Source: Pseudomonadota bacterium (lineage in GTDB: Bacteria > Pseudomonadota > Alphaproteobacteria > Sphingomonadales > Sphingomonadaceae). Taken from it: 64,000 nucleotides of DNA. The notes below the pieces were generated by a model, which was not told the DNA's origin, ran no database searches, and worked only from the letters and a program-made list of their open reading frames with translations. The position numbers were made by a program, and so were the translations under genes. This document shows, one piece after another, positions 35,547 through 44,217 of this stretch (positions are counted from its first letter, which is position 1; each line of letters begins with the position of its first letter). Where the stretch lies: positions 124,001 to 188,000 of the forward strand of contig JAEXAY010000005.1 of the NCBI GenBank assembly GCA_023457895.1, given 5' to 3'.

Positions 35547-36867
35547 CACCCCGCGCATTGGCCCCCCCGGTATCCGGAACGACCGGATGATCATCCTCTA
35601 CGCCGTGATGCTGGTCGCGGCTGCGGGCAATACCGCGATGCAATCGATCCTGCCTTCAATCGGCGCCGAACTCCATGTACCCGACGTATGGGTGGCGATG
35701 GCGTTCAGCTGGTCGGCGCTGCTGTGGGTGCTGACCGCGCCTTACTGGGCGCGCATGTCCGACCGGCGCGGGCGGCGCACCCTGATGGCGCTCGGGATGA
35801 TCGGCTTTGCCTCGTCGATGGGGTTGTGCGGCGCCGTGCTGTTCGGCGGTCTGCATGGCTGGATCAGCGCGGCGGCGACCTTCATCCTGTTCGCCGTGTT
35901 TCGCAGCCTCTACGGCGGGTTCGGATCGGCCGCGCCGCCTGCGGTGCAGGCTTATATCGCCGCGCGCACCGAGGCCGCCGACCGCTCCAAGGCGATGTCG
36001 CTGCTCTCCTCCTCCTTCGGGCTCGGCACCGTGATCGGCCCCGCGATCGCACCATATCTGATCTTTCCGGTGCTCGGTCTTGCCGGACCGATGATCAGCT
36101 TCGCAGCGATTGGCATTGCGGTGCTGATCGGCCTCAAGCTGATCCTCCCCGACGACACGCCGCGTTTCGATGCGCGCGGGCTCGTCGCCAACTATCCGGG
36201 CGGAGGCGGCGCGAGCGCAACGCCGGGAGGCGCCAGCGATGAAGACGAGATGCGCGACGAGGAACTGGTCGAGGCCCCCAGGGGTTCAACGCCGCGCCTC
36301 AGCTGGAAAGACCGGCGGCTGCGGCCGTGGCTCCTCTCGGGCCTTATCGGCGGCCATGCGCAGGCTATCCTGATCGGCGTAGTCGGCTTCTATACGCTCG
36401 ACCAGCTCGCACTCCGCGATGCTCCGGCCGAGGGCGCGCAGGCGCTCGGCATCATCATGATGTCGGGTGCGGGCGCCACGCTGCTCGCGCAGTGGGGCAT
36501 CATCCCCGCGCTCAACCCTTCGCCGCGCCAAAATGTGATCTGGGGCGGACTGATCGGAGCGCTCGGCACGGTGATGGTTGCAACCTCGCACACGCTCCAC
36601 AGCATCATGATAGGTTATGCGGTCGCGTCGCTGGGGTTCGGGCTCTACCGGCCGGGCTTTACCGCCGGTTCCTCACTCGCCGTGAGCCGCGCGGAACAGG
36701 GCGCTGTCGCGGGGATGGTCGCCTCGGTCAACGGCGCCGCCTATGTCATTGCCCCGGCGCTCGGCGTGTGGATCTACAACCTCCACAGCGGGTGGCTGTT
36801 CGCAGGCGAGATCGCGCTCTGCCTGCTGCTCGCGCTATGGATGCGGAGTGCGCCGCGCCGTAGCTGA
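35536..36867 (+). CDS. MFS transporter
   Basis: A 443-residue carrier with about 12 membrane helices. The loop 2-3 signature is present as ARMSDRRGRRTLMALGM. TM5 has GLGTVIGPAIAPYL, the motif C seen in proton-coupled drug exporters. The central cytoplasmic loop is unusually acidic (DEDEMRDEELVEAP) before the second half begins. The start lies inside the end of the ABM gene. Export of a small hydrophobic compound is the most likely role, but the substrate is not visible. Confidence 0.88.
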   Translation: MPFNTPRIGPPGIRNDRMIILYAVMLVAAAGNTAMQSILPSIGAELHVPDVWVAMAFSWSALLWVLTAPYWARMSDRRGRRTLMALGMIGFASSMGLCGAVLFGGLHGWISAAATFILFAVFRSLYGGFGSAAPPAVQAYIAARTEAADRSKAMSLLSSSFGLGTVIGPAIAPYLIFPVLGLAGPMISFAAIGIAVLIGLKLILPDDTPRFDARGLVANYPGGGGASATPGGASDEDEMRDEELVEAPRGSTPRLSWKDRRLRPWLLSGLIGGHAQAILIGVVGFYTLDQLALRDAPAEGAQALGIIMMSGAGATLLAQWGIIPALNPSPRQNVIWGGLIGALGTVMVATSHTLHSIMIGYAVASLGFGLYRPGFTAGSSLAVSRAEQGAVAGMVASVNGAAYVIAPALGVWIYNLHSGWLFAGEIALCLLLALWMRSAPRRS

Positions 36868-36894
36868 CGCACTCCGCCTGTCCTGCCGTCCGGT

Positions 36895-39228
36895 TCAGGC
36901 CTTGGCCTCGTCGTCCGGATGTTTTTCCTCGCGCACCGGCTTCAACTGGCCCGGCGCGACGAAGCCGATCGGATCGAGCCGCAGGGCATTCTGCTTGATC
37001 TGCCCGGCGATCTGCTCATATTCCTTTTCCATTTCCGGCGTGACGGAAGCCCGCGTATCCTTGAGCGCGGTTTCGAAATCTTCCATCTCCACCTTCTTGG
37101 CCTTGAGCGAACGCCGCAGCGCGACCATCCCCGCCCGGCGGACAAGGTCCTCAAGATCGGCGCCGGTGAAGCGCTCGGTCCGGCTCGCCAGCGCGTCGAG
37201 GTCGACATCCTTGTCGAGCGGCATCTTGCGCGTGTGGATGCCAAGGATGATCCGGCGCCCCTTCTCGTCGGGGACCGGAACATAAATGAGCTCGTCGAGC
37301 CGCCCGGGGCGCAGCAGCGCGGGGTCGATCAGGTTGGGCCGGTTGGTCGCCCCGATCACCACGACCGAGTTGAGCTCCTCAAGCCCGTCCATTTCTGCGA
37401 GCAAAGTGTTGACCACGCGGTCGGTGACCGCCGGTTCATTGCCACCACTCTTGCGGGCTGGGACCAGCGCATCCAGTTCGTCGATGAAGATGACGCACGG
37501 GGCCACCTGGCGCGCGCGCGCGAACAGCTTGCTGATCTGCTGCTCGCTCTCGCCATACCATTTGGAAAGGAGATCGCTTGATTTCGTCGCCATGAAATTG
37601 GCTTCGGATTCGCGCGCAACCGCCTTGGCGAGCAAGGTCTTGCCGGTGCCCGGAGGCCCATAAAGCAGGAAGCCCTTGGCCGGACGGATGCCGAGGCGGC
37701 GAAACGCTTCGGGGTCCTTGAGCGGAAGCTCCACCCCGTCCTTGAGCTTGCTGATCGCGGCTTCGAGCCCGCCCAGATCCTCCCAGCGGACATTGGGCGC
37801 CTGCACCATCACCTCGCGCATCGCCGAAGGCTGGACGCGTTTCAGCGCATTGAGAAAATCGTCGCGGGTGACCCGGACTTCTTCGAGCACTTCGGGCGGG
37901 ATCGCGCGTTCCTCGAGGTCGAGCTTGGGCATGATGCGGCGCACCGCCTCGATTGCGGCCTCGCGCGCGAGGGCAGCAAGGTCGGCGCCGACAAAGCCAT
38001 AGGTGGTGCGCGCGAGTTCGCTCAGATCCACCTTCTCGTCGAGCGGCATACCGCGGGTGTGGATGCCAAGGATTTCACGGCGGCCGCGTTCGTCGGGGAC
38101 GCCCACCGTGATTTCGCGGTCGAAGCGGCCGGGACGTCGCAGCGCCTCGTCGATCGCCTCGGGGCGGTTGGTCGCGGCGATGACGACGACATTGGCGCGC
38201 GCTTCCATCCCGTCCATCAGCGTCAGCAGTTGGGCGACGATGCGCTTTTCGGCCTCGCCCTGCACCTGTTCGCGCTTTCGGGCGATCGAATCGATCTCGT
38301 CGATGAAGATGATCGACGGCGCGGTCTTCTGCGCCTGTTCGAAAATCTCGCGCAGCTTCTTTTCGGATTCGCCATAGCCCGCGCTGAAGATTTCCGGCCC
38401 GTTGATGAGGTAGAATTCCGCGTCGCTTTCATTGGCGACCGCGCGCGCAAGGCGGGTCTTGCCGGTGCCTGGCGGGCCATGCAGCAACACGCCGCGCGGC
38501 GGATCGACGCCGAGGCCGGTAAACAGTTCGGGATAGCGCAGCGGCAGTTCCACCATCTCGCGCAATTCGTCGATCACGCCGGTCATGCCGCCGAGATCGT
38601 CATAATTGACGTCGGCGCGGCGCAGCGCGACCGGTTCCTCATACTCGGAGCGCAGTTCGACCTCGGTGTCCGCGTCGATGTGAACGATACCCTTGGGAGT
38701 GGTGGAAACCACCTGCAGGCGGATTTCCTGCAATGCAAAGGTCGGCGCGGCGAGCATCTGGCGCAGTTGCGGCGGCATATTGCCCTGGTCGACGCGCTGC
38801 TGTCCGTGGGTTGCCACGACATCGCCCGCGATGAACGGCCGCCCCACAAAGCTGCGCTTCAGCGCCTCGCCCGAGCCTTGCAGCACGAGATTTTGCTGCG
38901 CCGGGGCAAAGACCACGCGCTGCGCCGGTTTCGATTCGGCGCGCGCAATCTTGACAAAATCGCCCGAGCCGACGCCGGCATTGGCGCGCTGGAGACCATC
39001 GAGGCGCAGCACGTCGAGGCCTTCATCCTCGGGATAGGGAAAGACTGCGATGCTGACGGTCGAGCGCTTCCCGCTGATCTCGATGACGTCACCTTCGCCG
39101 ATACCGAGCTTCTGCATCAGCGCGCGCGGCACGCGTGCAAGGCCGCGACCGCTATCTTCCGGCCGCGCGTTGGCGACCTGGATCTTTTCTCCGCCGGTTA
39201 CCGGCTTTTCATTTTCGCTGTCGGCCAT
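36895..39228 (-). CDS. Cdc48/p97 (VAT)-type double AAA ATPase
   Basis: A 777-residue protein with the layout of Cdc48/p97 and archaeal VAT. The N-terminal double-psi-barrel domain (residues 1-195, with IQVANARPEDSGRGLARV and GEGDVIEISGKR) precedes two AAA modules. D1 has Walker A GPPGTGKT near 250 and Walker B IIFIDEIDSIA; D2 has GPPGTGKT near 523 and CVIFIDELDALV. Each has the arginine-finger region NRP...RRPGRFDR or LRPGRLDEL. D2 carries a pore motif KWYGESEQQ. It probably unfolds proteins or takes apart complexes. No dedicated partner gene is next to it. It converges with the MFS gene (27 bases between stops). Confidence 0.93.
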   Translation of the reverse strand: MADSENEKPVTGGEKIQVANARPEDSGRGLARVPRALMQKLGIGEGDVIEISGKRSTVSIAVFPYPEDEGLDVLRLDGLQRANAGVGSGDFVKIARAESKPAQRVVFAPAQQNLVLQGSGEALKRSFVGRPFIAGDVVATHGQQRVDQGNMPPQLRQMLAAPTFALQEIRLQVVSTTPKGIVHIDADTEVELRSEYEEPVALRRADVNYDDLGGMTGVIDELREMVELPLRYPELFTGLGVDPPRGVLLHGPPGTGKTRLARAVANESDAEFYLINGPEIFSAGYGESEKKLREIFEQAQKTAPSIIFIDEIDSIARKREQVQGEAEKRIVAQLLTLMDGMEARANVVVIAATNRPEAIDEALRRPGRFDREITVGVPDERGRREILGIHTRGMPLDEKVDLSELARTTYGFVGADLAALAREAAIEAVRRIMPKLDLEERAIPPEVLEEVRVTRDDFLNALKRVQPSAMREVMVQAPNVRWEDLGGLEAAISKLKDGVELPLKDPEAFRRLGIRPAKGFLLYGPPGTGKTLLAKAVARESEANFMATKSSDLLSKWYGESEQQISKLFARARQVAPCVIFIDELDALVPARKSGGNEPAVTDRVVNTLLAEMDGLEELNSVVVIGATNRPNLIDPALLRPGRLDELIYVPVPDEKGRRIILGIHTRKMPLDKDVDLDALASRTERFTGADLEDLVRRAGMVALRRSLKAKKVEMEDFETALKDTRASVTPEMEKEYEQIAGQIKQNALRLDPIGFVAPGQLKPVREEKHPDDEAKA

Positions 39229-39390
39229 GAGTTTGTTTTTCCGCTCTTATCTGGCTTTGAGGATCTGGCTTGAGATGAGGCCAACATAGGTTGCCCGTCT
39301 TCGAGTTTCGAGGGGGTAACGAGCGAAAGCGGAAAAAGTTGACTGGGCGGGTGGAAACTGTGGCGGGGGAACCGGCCCTGCACCCTGACC

Positions 39391-39470
39391 GTCATTGCGA
39401 GCCGCAAAGCGGCGCGGCAATCCAGAATAGGCTTCAGTCGCCTTGGACTGCTTCACTCCGCCCGCAATGG
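39391..39470. repeat. REP-like palindrome, copy 3
   Basis: Begins gtcattgcgagccg and ends ccgcaatgg, with cggcaatccagaa inside. The right half is more degenerate than in the other three copies. Confidence 0.8.
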
Positions 39471-39484
39471 CGATGCAGGAAGAA

Positions 39485-39517
39485 TAAAAAAAAGGGCCAC
39501 TCCGGAGAGTGACCCTT
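39485..39517 (-). terminator. Strong minus-strand terminator
   Basis: On the minus strand the arms are AAGGGTCACTC and GAGTGGCCCTT around TCCG, fully paired with one G-U, and run into a tract of eight T. On the plus strand the same position is a C-A mismatch and no T-run follows, so it works on the minus strand. No minus-strand protein gene ends here. Confidence 0.85.
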
Positions 39518-39551
39518 GGAAAGTTTTATAGGAGAGGATGCCTGAAAGGCA
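39485..39551 (-). ncRNA. Candidate small RNA of about 65 nt
   Basis: Read on the minus strand: TTGCAC (39580-39585), a 17-base spacer and CATATG (39557-39562) form a possible promoter. The expected transcript opens with a hairpin TGCCTTTCAGGCA. It then has an unpaired pyrimidine-rich stretch TCCTCTCCTATAAAACTTTCC (stated in part) and ends with the strong terminator. Hairpin, CU-rich single strand, terminator is a common layout for trans-acting small RNAs, and TCCTCTCCT could pair with Shine-Dalgarno regions. The alternative is a leader or attenuator of the cdc48-like gene 256 bases further on. No known family is recognised. Confidence 0.45.
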
Positions 39552-39756
39552 CGTCCCATATGTCCCAGACTCGACCATTGTGCAAGTGCGAAGAAAACAA
39601 TGATGATTGCAGTTTATGCAATCGAGTTTTACATGCCATTTGTCGAAAATGCCTTGAAACCGGTGCTTTCATGGTATTTGGACACGCGCAACAACCCTCG
39701 GATCGGATATTTCGCGGGTGCAAAAATGAAAACAAAAGTAAAAAGGCAGAGGTTCC

Positions 39757-40635
39757 ATGCGCAGATTGCCGCCCCTGACGGGGCTCGAGGCCTTCATTCA
39801 GGTTGCCCGGCTTGGTTCCATCAAGGCCGCTGCGGCGGAACTCAACCTCTCGATGCCCGCCCTGTCGCGTCGCATTCAGGGGCTTGAGCAGGCGCTCGGC
39901 CATCCGCTGTTCGACCGTCATCACCAGGCGCTCAAGCTCACCGAAACGGGTAAAGCGCTGCAGGCTCGACTAGGCCCGGCGCTCGATGAACTGCAAGCCG
40001 CTCTCGATTCGGTCATCGGCGGCGAAGAAAATCTCCGTTTGCGTCTCAATGTGCTGCCGCTGTTCGCCAGCCAGCGGCTATTTCCCCATTTGCCCGCGTT
40101 GCGCGCGAAGCATCCCAATCTTCACCTCGACGTCGAAACGCTGGGCAATGGTGAGGCACGGCTCGGTGACGGGATCGATGCCGCCATCACCATGGCGCGC
40201 GAGATCGATCCAGCGCTCTATACCGTCAAGCTTGGCGAGGATTTCGTCTTCCCCATCGCGGCCAAGAAATATGGAGAAGGGCCGGAGCGAATCAGCACGC
40301 CCGAGCAACTGGCGCGGATGACCGTGCTGATCCACAGTGAAATGCCCGACACGTTCAACGAGTGGCGCATGGCGATCGGCCAGCCCTATCTCGAGCCCGC
40401 CGCAACCGATTATTTCGATTCAGGCCCGCTGATGCTCGAAGCCGCAGCGCAAGGTGTCGGGGTTGCCTTCATGCTCGGCCATCACCTCGAGGACGCGCAC
40501 GACCCGCGCCTGGTAAAGCTGTTCGATTTCAAGGTCGAAAGTCCCTATGCCTATTATTTCATCTGCCGCCCACGCGCGCTCAAGAATGATGCCGTGAAGC
40601 TGTTTCATGACTGGCTGGTGAAGGAGCAGATTTGA
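39757..40635 (+). CDS. LysR-family transcriptional regulator (GcvA-like)
   Basis: A 292-residue LysR regulator. The winged helix-turn-helix is FIQVARLGSIKAAAAELNLS followed by MPALSRRIQGLEQALGHPLF, near residues 12-51. The effector domain (residues about 95-290) includes DAAITMAREIDPALY and GPLMLEAAAQGVGVAFMLG, the GcvA/AmpR-like pattern. The effector and targets are unknown; the flanking genes are transcribed away from or after it and do not suggest a pathway. GGCAGAGG precedes the ATG. Confidence 0.9.
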   Translation: MRRLPPLTGLEAFIQVARLGSIKAAAAELNLSMPALSRRIQGLEQALGHPLFDRHHQALKLTETGKALQARLGPALDELQAALDSVIGGEENLRLRLNVLPLFASQRLFPHLPALRAKHPNLHLDVETLGNGEARLGDGIDAAITMAREIDPALYTVKLGEDFVFPIAAKKYGEGPERISTPEQLARMTVLIHSEMPDTFNEWRMAIGQPYLEPAATDYFDSGPLMLEAAAQGVGVAFMLGHHLEDAHDPRLVKLFDFKVESPYAYYFICRPRALKNDAVKLFHDWLVKEQI

Positions 40636-40782
40636 AATCGGGTACCGTCCGCCGCGCACCCGATTGCCGGCCGGAAGCGGCGAGGCACCTGTTATCGCCG
40701 CCGGGCTGAACGAGGAATGTTGATTCATCGCATATTCGCGCCGGTATCAGGGATGGTATGATCGAAGTCCAGGGAGGCTTCG

Positions 40783-41275
40783 ATGCACAAGCTCAAATAT
40801 TGGTTGTGGGCGCTGTTGGGCGGGACGACACTCCTCTGGCTGATCGTGGACCCAGCCATATTTTCGGCGCGCGGGCTGTTCCCGGTGCGCGGGCTGATGG
40901 TGCAATATAGCGGCATTCTCGCGATGGTGTGCATGAGCGTCGCAATGATTTTGGCTCTGCGCCCGGTGTGGCTCGAAGACCGGTTCGATGGCCTCGACAA
41001 GATGTACCGTTTCCACAAATGGCTGGGTATCGCCGCGCTGGTGCTGGCCATCGTCCACTGGCTCTGGGCCAAGGGGCCCAAATGGGCGGTCGGCTGGGGC
41101 CGGATCACGCGGCCGGCCCGGCACAGCCGCGGGGAGCCCGGCAATCCGGTCGAGGCAATGCTTGGAACGCTGCGCGGAACCCGTGGGCTTTGGCGCAGCG
41201 ATCGAGCGCGACTTTGCGGCGCAAGGTTTCCCGGTCAACCGCCGGTTCCATCAGGAAATGTTCGAGATGCGCTGA
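40783..41275 (+). pseudogene. Ferric reductase-like membrane oxidoreductase, internally deleted
   Basis: The 5' part encodes three or four membrane helices of a ferric reductase-like heme protein (LKYWLWALLGGTTLLWLI; YRFHKWLGIAALVLAIVHW with heme-ligand-like His; then GWGRITRPARHSRGEP). At about 41175-41190 this frame loses similarity. The neighbouring frame continues with VGFGAAIERDFAAQGF and NRRFHQEMFEMR, the normal C-terminus of the FAD/NAD-binding half, ending at tga 41273-41275. The bulk of the FAD/NAD domain (roughly 300 residues judged by family length) is missing. Short similar sequences (gcgcggaacc, and an expected tgcggacc) at the join suggest deletion between microhomologies. The original frame stays open to 41445, but that tail runs through a terminator and a repeat. 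Confidence 0.82.
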
Positions 41276-41283
41276 TGGTCAAT

Positions 41284-41324
41284 AAAAAACCGCCGCGGCA
41301 GGATGGCTCCCGTCGCGGCGGTTT
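41284..41324 (-). terminator. Terminator between the pseudogene and the cyclophilin gene
   Basis: Perfect 11-base stem AAACCGCCGCG / CGCGGCGGTTT with a 16-base loop. On the minus strand it runs into TTTTTTATT, so it fits the cyclophilin gene, although that stop is about 120 bases away. It may also stop transcription from the pseudogene. Confidence 0.85.
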
Positions 41325-41445
41325 ATTGCAGAGTGGTGCCGCCTCTAGCGAATGCGCCTTACTGCAGGATGAACGAGCCGGGACGTTGAGCCTTTCCCCC
41401 TCCCTTGCCAGGAGGGTGGGGTGGATTGCGCGGCCGTTAGTTTAA

Positions 41446-41898
41446 TTACTCGCTGACCGTTGCCTTGACGATCTTGCCCGGGTTCGCCGGCGGTTCGCCC
41501 TTGGGCAGCGCATCGACCGCTTCCATGCCCGAAACGACATTGCCCCACACCGTATACTGGTTGTCGAGGAAGCGCGCGTCGTCGAAGCAGATGAAGAACT
41601 GGCTGTTGGCGCTGTCCGGGTTCATTGCACGCGCCATCGAACAGGTGCCGCGGACATGGGGTTCGGCGTTGAATTCGGCCTTGAGGTCGGGAAGCTTCGA
41701 CCCGCCCATGCCGGTGCCGGTCGGATCGCCGCCCTGCGCCATGAAGCCGTCAATCACGCGGTGGAACACCACGCCATCGTAGAATCCCTCCTTGGCGAGC
41801 GCGGCAATGCGTTCGACATGGCCGGGTGCAAGGTCGGGGCGCAGCTTGATGACGACGTCGCCGGTCGACAGCGACAGGGTGAGGGTTTGGTCGGTCAT
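41446..41898 (-). CDS. Cyclophilin-type peptidyl-prolyl isomerase
   Basis: A 150-residue cyclophilin that catalyses cis-trans isomerisation of prolyl bonds. Active-site motifs are FYDGVVFHRVIDGFMAQGGD (catalytic Arg), GTCSMARAMNPDSANSQFFI and the final DNQYTVWGNVVSGMEAVD, where Trp is the cyclosporin-contact position. There is no signal peptide, so it is cytoplasmic, like PpiB. A short pyrimidine/purine palindrome (ccccctccc / ggagggtgggg) near 41396 lies just after its stop. Confidence 0.95.
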   Translation of the reverse strand: MTDQTLTLSLSTGDVVIKLRPDLAPGHVERIAALAKEGFYDGVVFHRVIDGFMAQGGDPTGTGMGGSKLPDLKAEFNAEPHVRGTCSMARAMNPDSANSQFFICFDDARFLDNQYTVWGNVVSGMEAVDALPKGEPPANPGKIVKATVSE

Positions 41899-42093
41899 GG
41901 AGGATTACCTTTCTGTGAAGCCTGGATCGATATTGCGGTTGAGCGCCTACATAGCTGCTTGGAAGCGGCGCGCCACCCCTCCCACCAAATTTGTTGCATC
42001 GGCCGGGCCAAGCGCCTAGGGCGGCCCCGCGCGAACCACCCCGCACCAGCCATTCAAAAAGGAACCCCCCATGCCACAGGAAGGAGACAGTCG

Positions 42094-43596
42094 ATGCAGC
42101 CTGACCTTCCCCAAGGCAACGGGCCGCAAGGCAATGGGCAGCAAAGCAACGGGCCGGATCACGGCACGCCGGGCGATACCGTAACGCTCGAGCGCGCACC
42201 CGGCCTCATTCCTGAAGCCGAAATCCCCGAAAGCAATCTCGACGAGGACGACCGGCTCAAGCCCGAATTCGTCCGCAATGTGCTTGCGCTGGTCGAGGCG
42301 GGCGATACCGAAGGCGCGCGCGACCTTGTCCGGCCGATGCACCCGGCCGACATCGCCGACCTGTTCGAACTGACCCGCGAGGACGAGCGCCAGCCGCTCG
42401 CCGCCGCGCTCGGCGACATCGTCTCCGCCGAAGTGCTGGCGGAGATGAACGATTATGTCCGCGACGACCTCGTCGATGACCTCGCACCGGTCCAGATCGC
42501 CGAACTTGCCGCCGAGCTCGATACCGACGATGCGGTCGCGATTATCGAGGAACTGGACGCCGACGAGCAGCAGGCGGTGCTCGCCCAACTCGCGCCCGAA
42601 GACCGCATCGCGATCGAGGACGCGCTGTCCTATCCGGAGGACAGTGCCGGGCGCATCATGCAGCGCGACCTTGTCGCGGTGCCCGAGCATGTGACCGTCG
42701 GGCATGTGATCGACCGGTTGCGGCAGGATCCCGACGTGACGGCGGATTTCTGGGAAATCTATGTCGTCGATGCACGGCATCGCCCGGTCGGTTTCTGCCA
42801 GCTCAGCTGGATTTTGCGCACACCGCGCAACATTGCCATCGCCGATGTGATGAAGCGCGAACAGACACTCATTCCGGTCGACATGGATCAGGAGGAGGTG
42901 GCGCTGCGCTTCCAGAAATATGCGCTGATTTCCGCCGCGGTGGTCGATGAAGCCGGGCGGCTGGTGGGGATGATCACGGTCGACGACGTCGTCCACATCA
43001 TCCAGGAAGAAGCGGGCGAGGACATTCTGCGCCTGTCGGGCGCGGGCGAAGGCGACATCAACGAGCCCGTCACCGAAAGCTACAAGGCGCGCGTGCGCTG
43101 GCTGATCGCCAATCTCGGCACCGCGCTGGTCGCCTCGACCATCATCTCCGTGTTCGGCGGCGCGATCGAGCAGATGGTCGCGCTGGCCGTGCTGATGCCG
43201 ATCGTGGCATCGATCGGCGGTAATGCGGGTACGCAGACGCTGGCCGTCACCGTGCGCGCGCTCGCGACCAATCAGCTGACCGAATCCAATACATTGCGCG
43301 CGATCTGGCGCGAGATAAGGGTCGCGCTGGCGATCGGCGCCACCATCGCGGTGCTCGCGGGCATCGGGGCATGGTTGTGGTTCAGCAACCCGATGCTTGG
43401 CAGCGTCATCGCAACGGCGATCCTCATAAATATCGTCATCGCCGGCCTGTCGGGCGTGGCGATTCCGGTCCTGCTCGACCGGCTCGACCAGGATCCTGCG
43501 GTATCGTCGTCTATCTTCGTCACGATGATCACCGATTCCATGGGCTTCCTCGCTTTCCTCGGTCTCGCGGTGGCGAGCGGCCTCGTCACCTTGTGA
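42094..43596 (+). CDS. mgtE: Magnesium transporter MgtE
   Basis: A 500-residue MgtE-family Mg2+ channel. An unusual Gly/Asn/Gln-rich N-terminal tail (PQGNGPQGNGQQSNG) precedes the superhelical N domain (residues about 50-190, with LVRPMHPADIADLFEL and LAELDTDDAVAIIEELDADE), a CBS pair (residues about 190-310), and five membrane helices at the C-terminus. The pore region has PIVASIGGNAGTQTLAVTVR. Mg2+ binding between N and CBS domains closes the channel when the ion is plentiful. AAGGAGA lies 7 bases before ATG 42094. The frame is open upstream to 41656, but that part has no similarity and opposes the cyclophilin gene. Confidence 0.95.
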   Translation: MQPDLPQGNGPQGNGQQSNGPDHGTPGDTVTLERAPGLIPEAEIPESNLDEDDRLKPEFVRNVLALVEAGDTEGARDLVRPMHPADIADLFELTREDERQPLAAALGDIVSAEVLAEMNDYVRDDLVDDLAPVQIAELAAELDTDDAVAIIEELDADEQQAVLAQLAPEDRIAIEDALSYPEDSAGRIMQRDLVAVPEHVTVGHVIDRLRQDPDVTADFWEIYVVDARHRPVGFCQLSWILRTPRNIAIADVMKREQTLIPVDMDQEEVALRFQKYALISAAVVDEAGRLVGMITVDDVVHIIQEEAGEDILRLSGAGEGDINEPVTESYKARVRWLIANLGTALVASTIISVFGGAIEQMVALAVLMPIVASIGGNAGTQTLAVTVRALATNQLTESNTLRAIWREIRVALAIGATIAVLAGIGAWLWFSNPMLGSVIATAILINIVIAGLSGVAIPVLLDRLDQDPAVSSSIFVTMITDSMGFLAFLGLAVASGLVTL

Positions 43597-43671
43597 CCGG
43601 CAACTGGCCCTAATTTTAAGCGAATCTTATCTTTCCCGCGCTAGGCTTCGTCCAAAAGCGGGAGTGTTGCA

Positions 43672-44178
43672 GTGTCCGAAGAAAACAGCATCGAGTTCCA
43701 GGCGCCGGGTGCCCAGCGCGCCGATATTGCGCAGGCAGTCGAGGAGGAGTTTCCCGGCCAGTTCGAGCATGAAGATTTCGGCGGCCAGTCGGTGTTCCAG
43801 CACAAGGGCAGCTATACCTGTTTCACGCTCGGCGAAACGCAGGCGATGCTCGCGAGCGCGACCGACGTGGTACGCAAGATGTATCTCGACAAATTCTCGG
43901 GCGGTTATGGCTTCACCCCCGATTTCGAGATGAGCTGCCGCTATGACAAGGCCAATCCCGACCTGTCGCGCGAACTGGAAGCGAAGATGATCAACCTCAT
44001 CCTGATGGCGAGCGCGGGCGACGTCATCTACATGGCGGGCTATGAAAAGCCGCGGCTGTGGCGCAGGGGCGGAGATATCGCAATCGCGTCCAATGACAAT
44101 CACTGGACGCTACCCGGGAATTACGCGCAACATCTGGAGCCCGCGACCCAATCTGTGCCAATGCCCGAGGGGTTTTAG
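43672..44178 (+). CDS. Conserved hypothetical protein
   Basis: A 168-residue soluble protein that I do not recognise. It has no signal peptide or membrane helix. Visible segments include FGGQSVFQHKGSYTCFTLGE, MYLDKFSGGYGFTPDFEMSC and LMASAGDVIYMAGYEKPRLW. The mixed alpha/beta composition suggests one compact domain. Translation probably begins at GTG 43672, with GGGAG about 9 bases upstream. It lies 75 bases after mgtE and converges with the next gene. Its codon use looks native. Confidence 0.75.
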   Translation: MSEENSIEFQAPGAQRADIAQAVEEEFPGQFEHEDFGGQSVFQHKGSYTCFTLGETQAMLASATDVVRKMYLDKFSGGYGFTPDFEMSCRYDKANPDLSRELEAKMINLILMASAGDVIYMAGYEKPRLWRRGGDIAIASNDNHWTLPGNYAQHLEPATQSVPMPEGF

Positions 44179-44217
44179 AAGCAATTCCCCTGCCCGCCAG
44201 CGCGGCACGCGCACCAC

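Larger units (their letters stand above)
39229..39756. other. Long gap between the cdc48-like gene and the LysR gene
   Basis: These 528 bases hold a REP-like palindrome (39391-39470), a minus-strand terminator and candidate small RNA (39485-39551), and an AT-rich stretch up to the LysR start. Divergent promoters for the flanking genes must also lie here. A plus-strand frame from 39560 is rich in Cys, but it overlaps the LysR start and has no other support. Confidence 0.7.

Noticed and set aside
39560..39778. A Cys-rich plus-strand frame (CKCEENNDDCSLC...CRKC)
   Set aside because: It overlaps the LysR start, runs opposite the small-RNA candidate, and its cysteines may be chance; not enough support for a gene.
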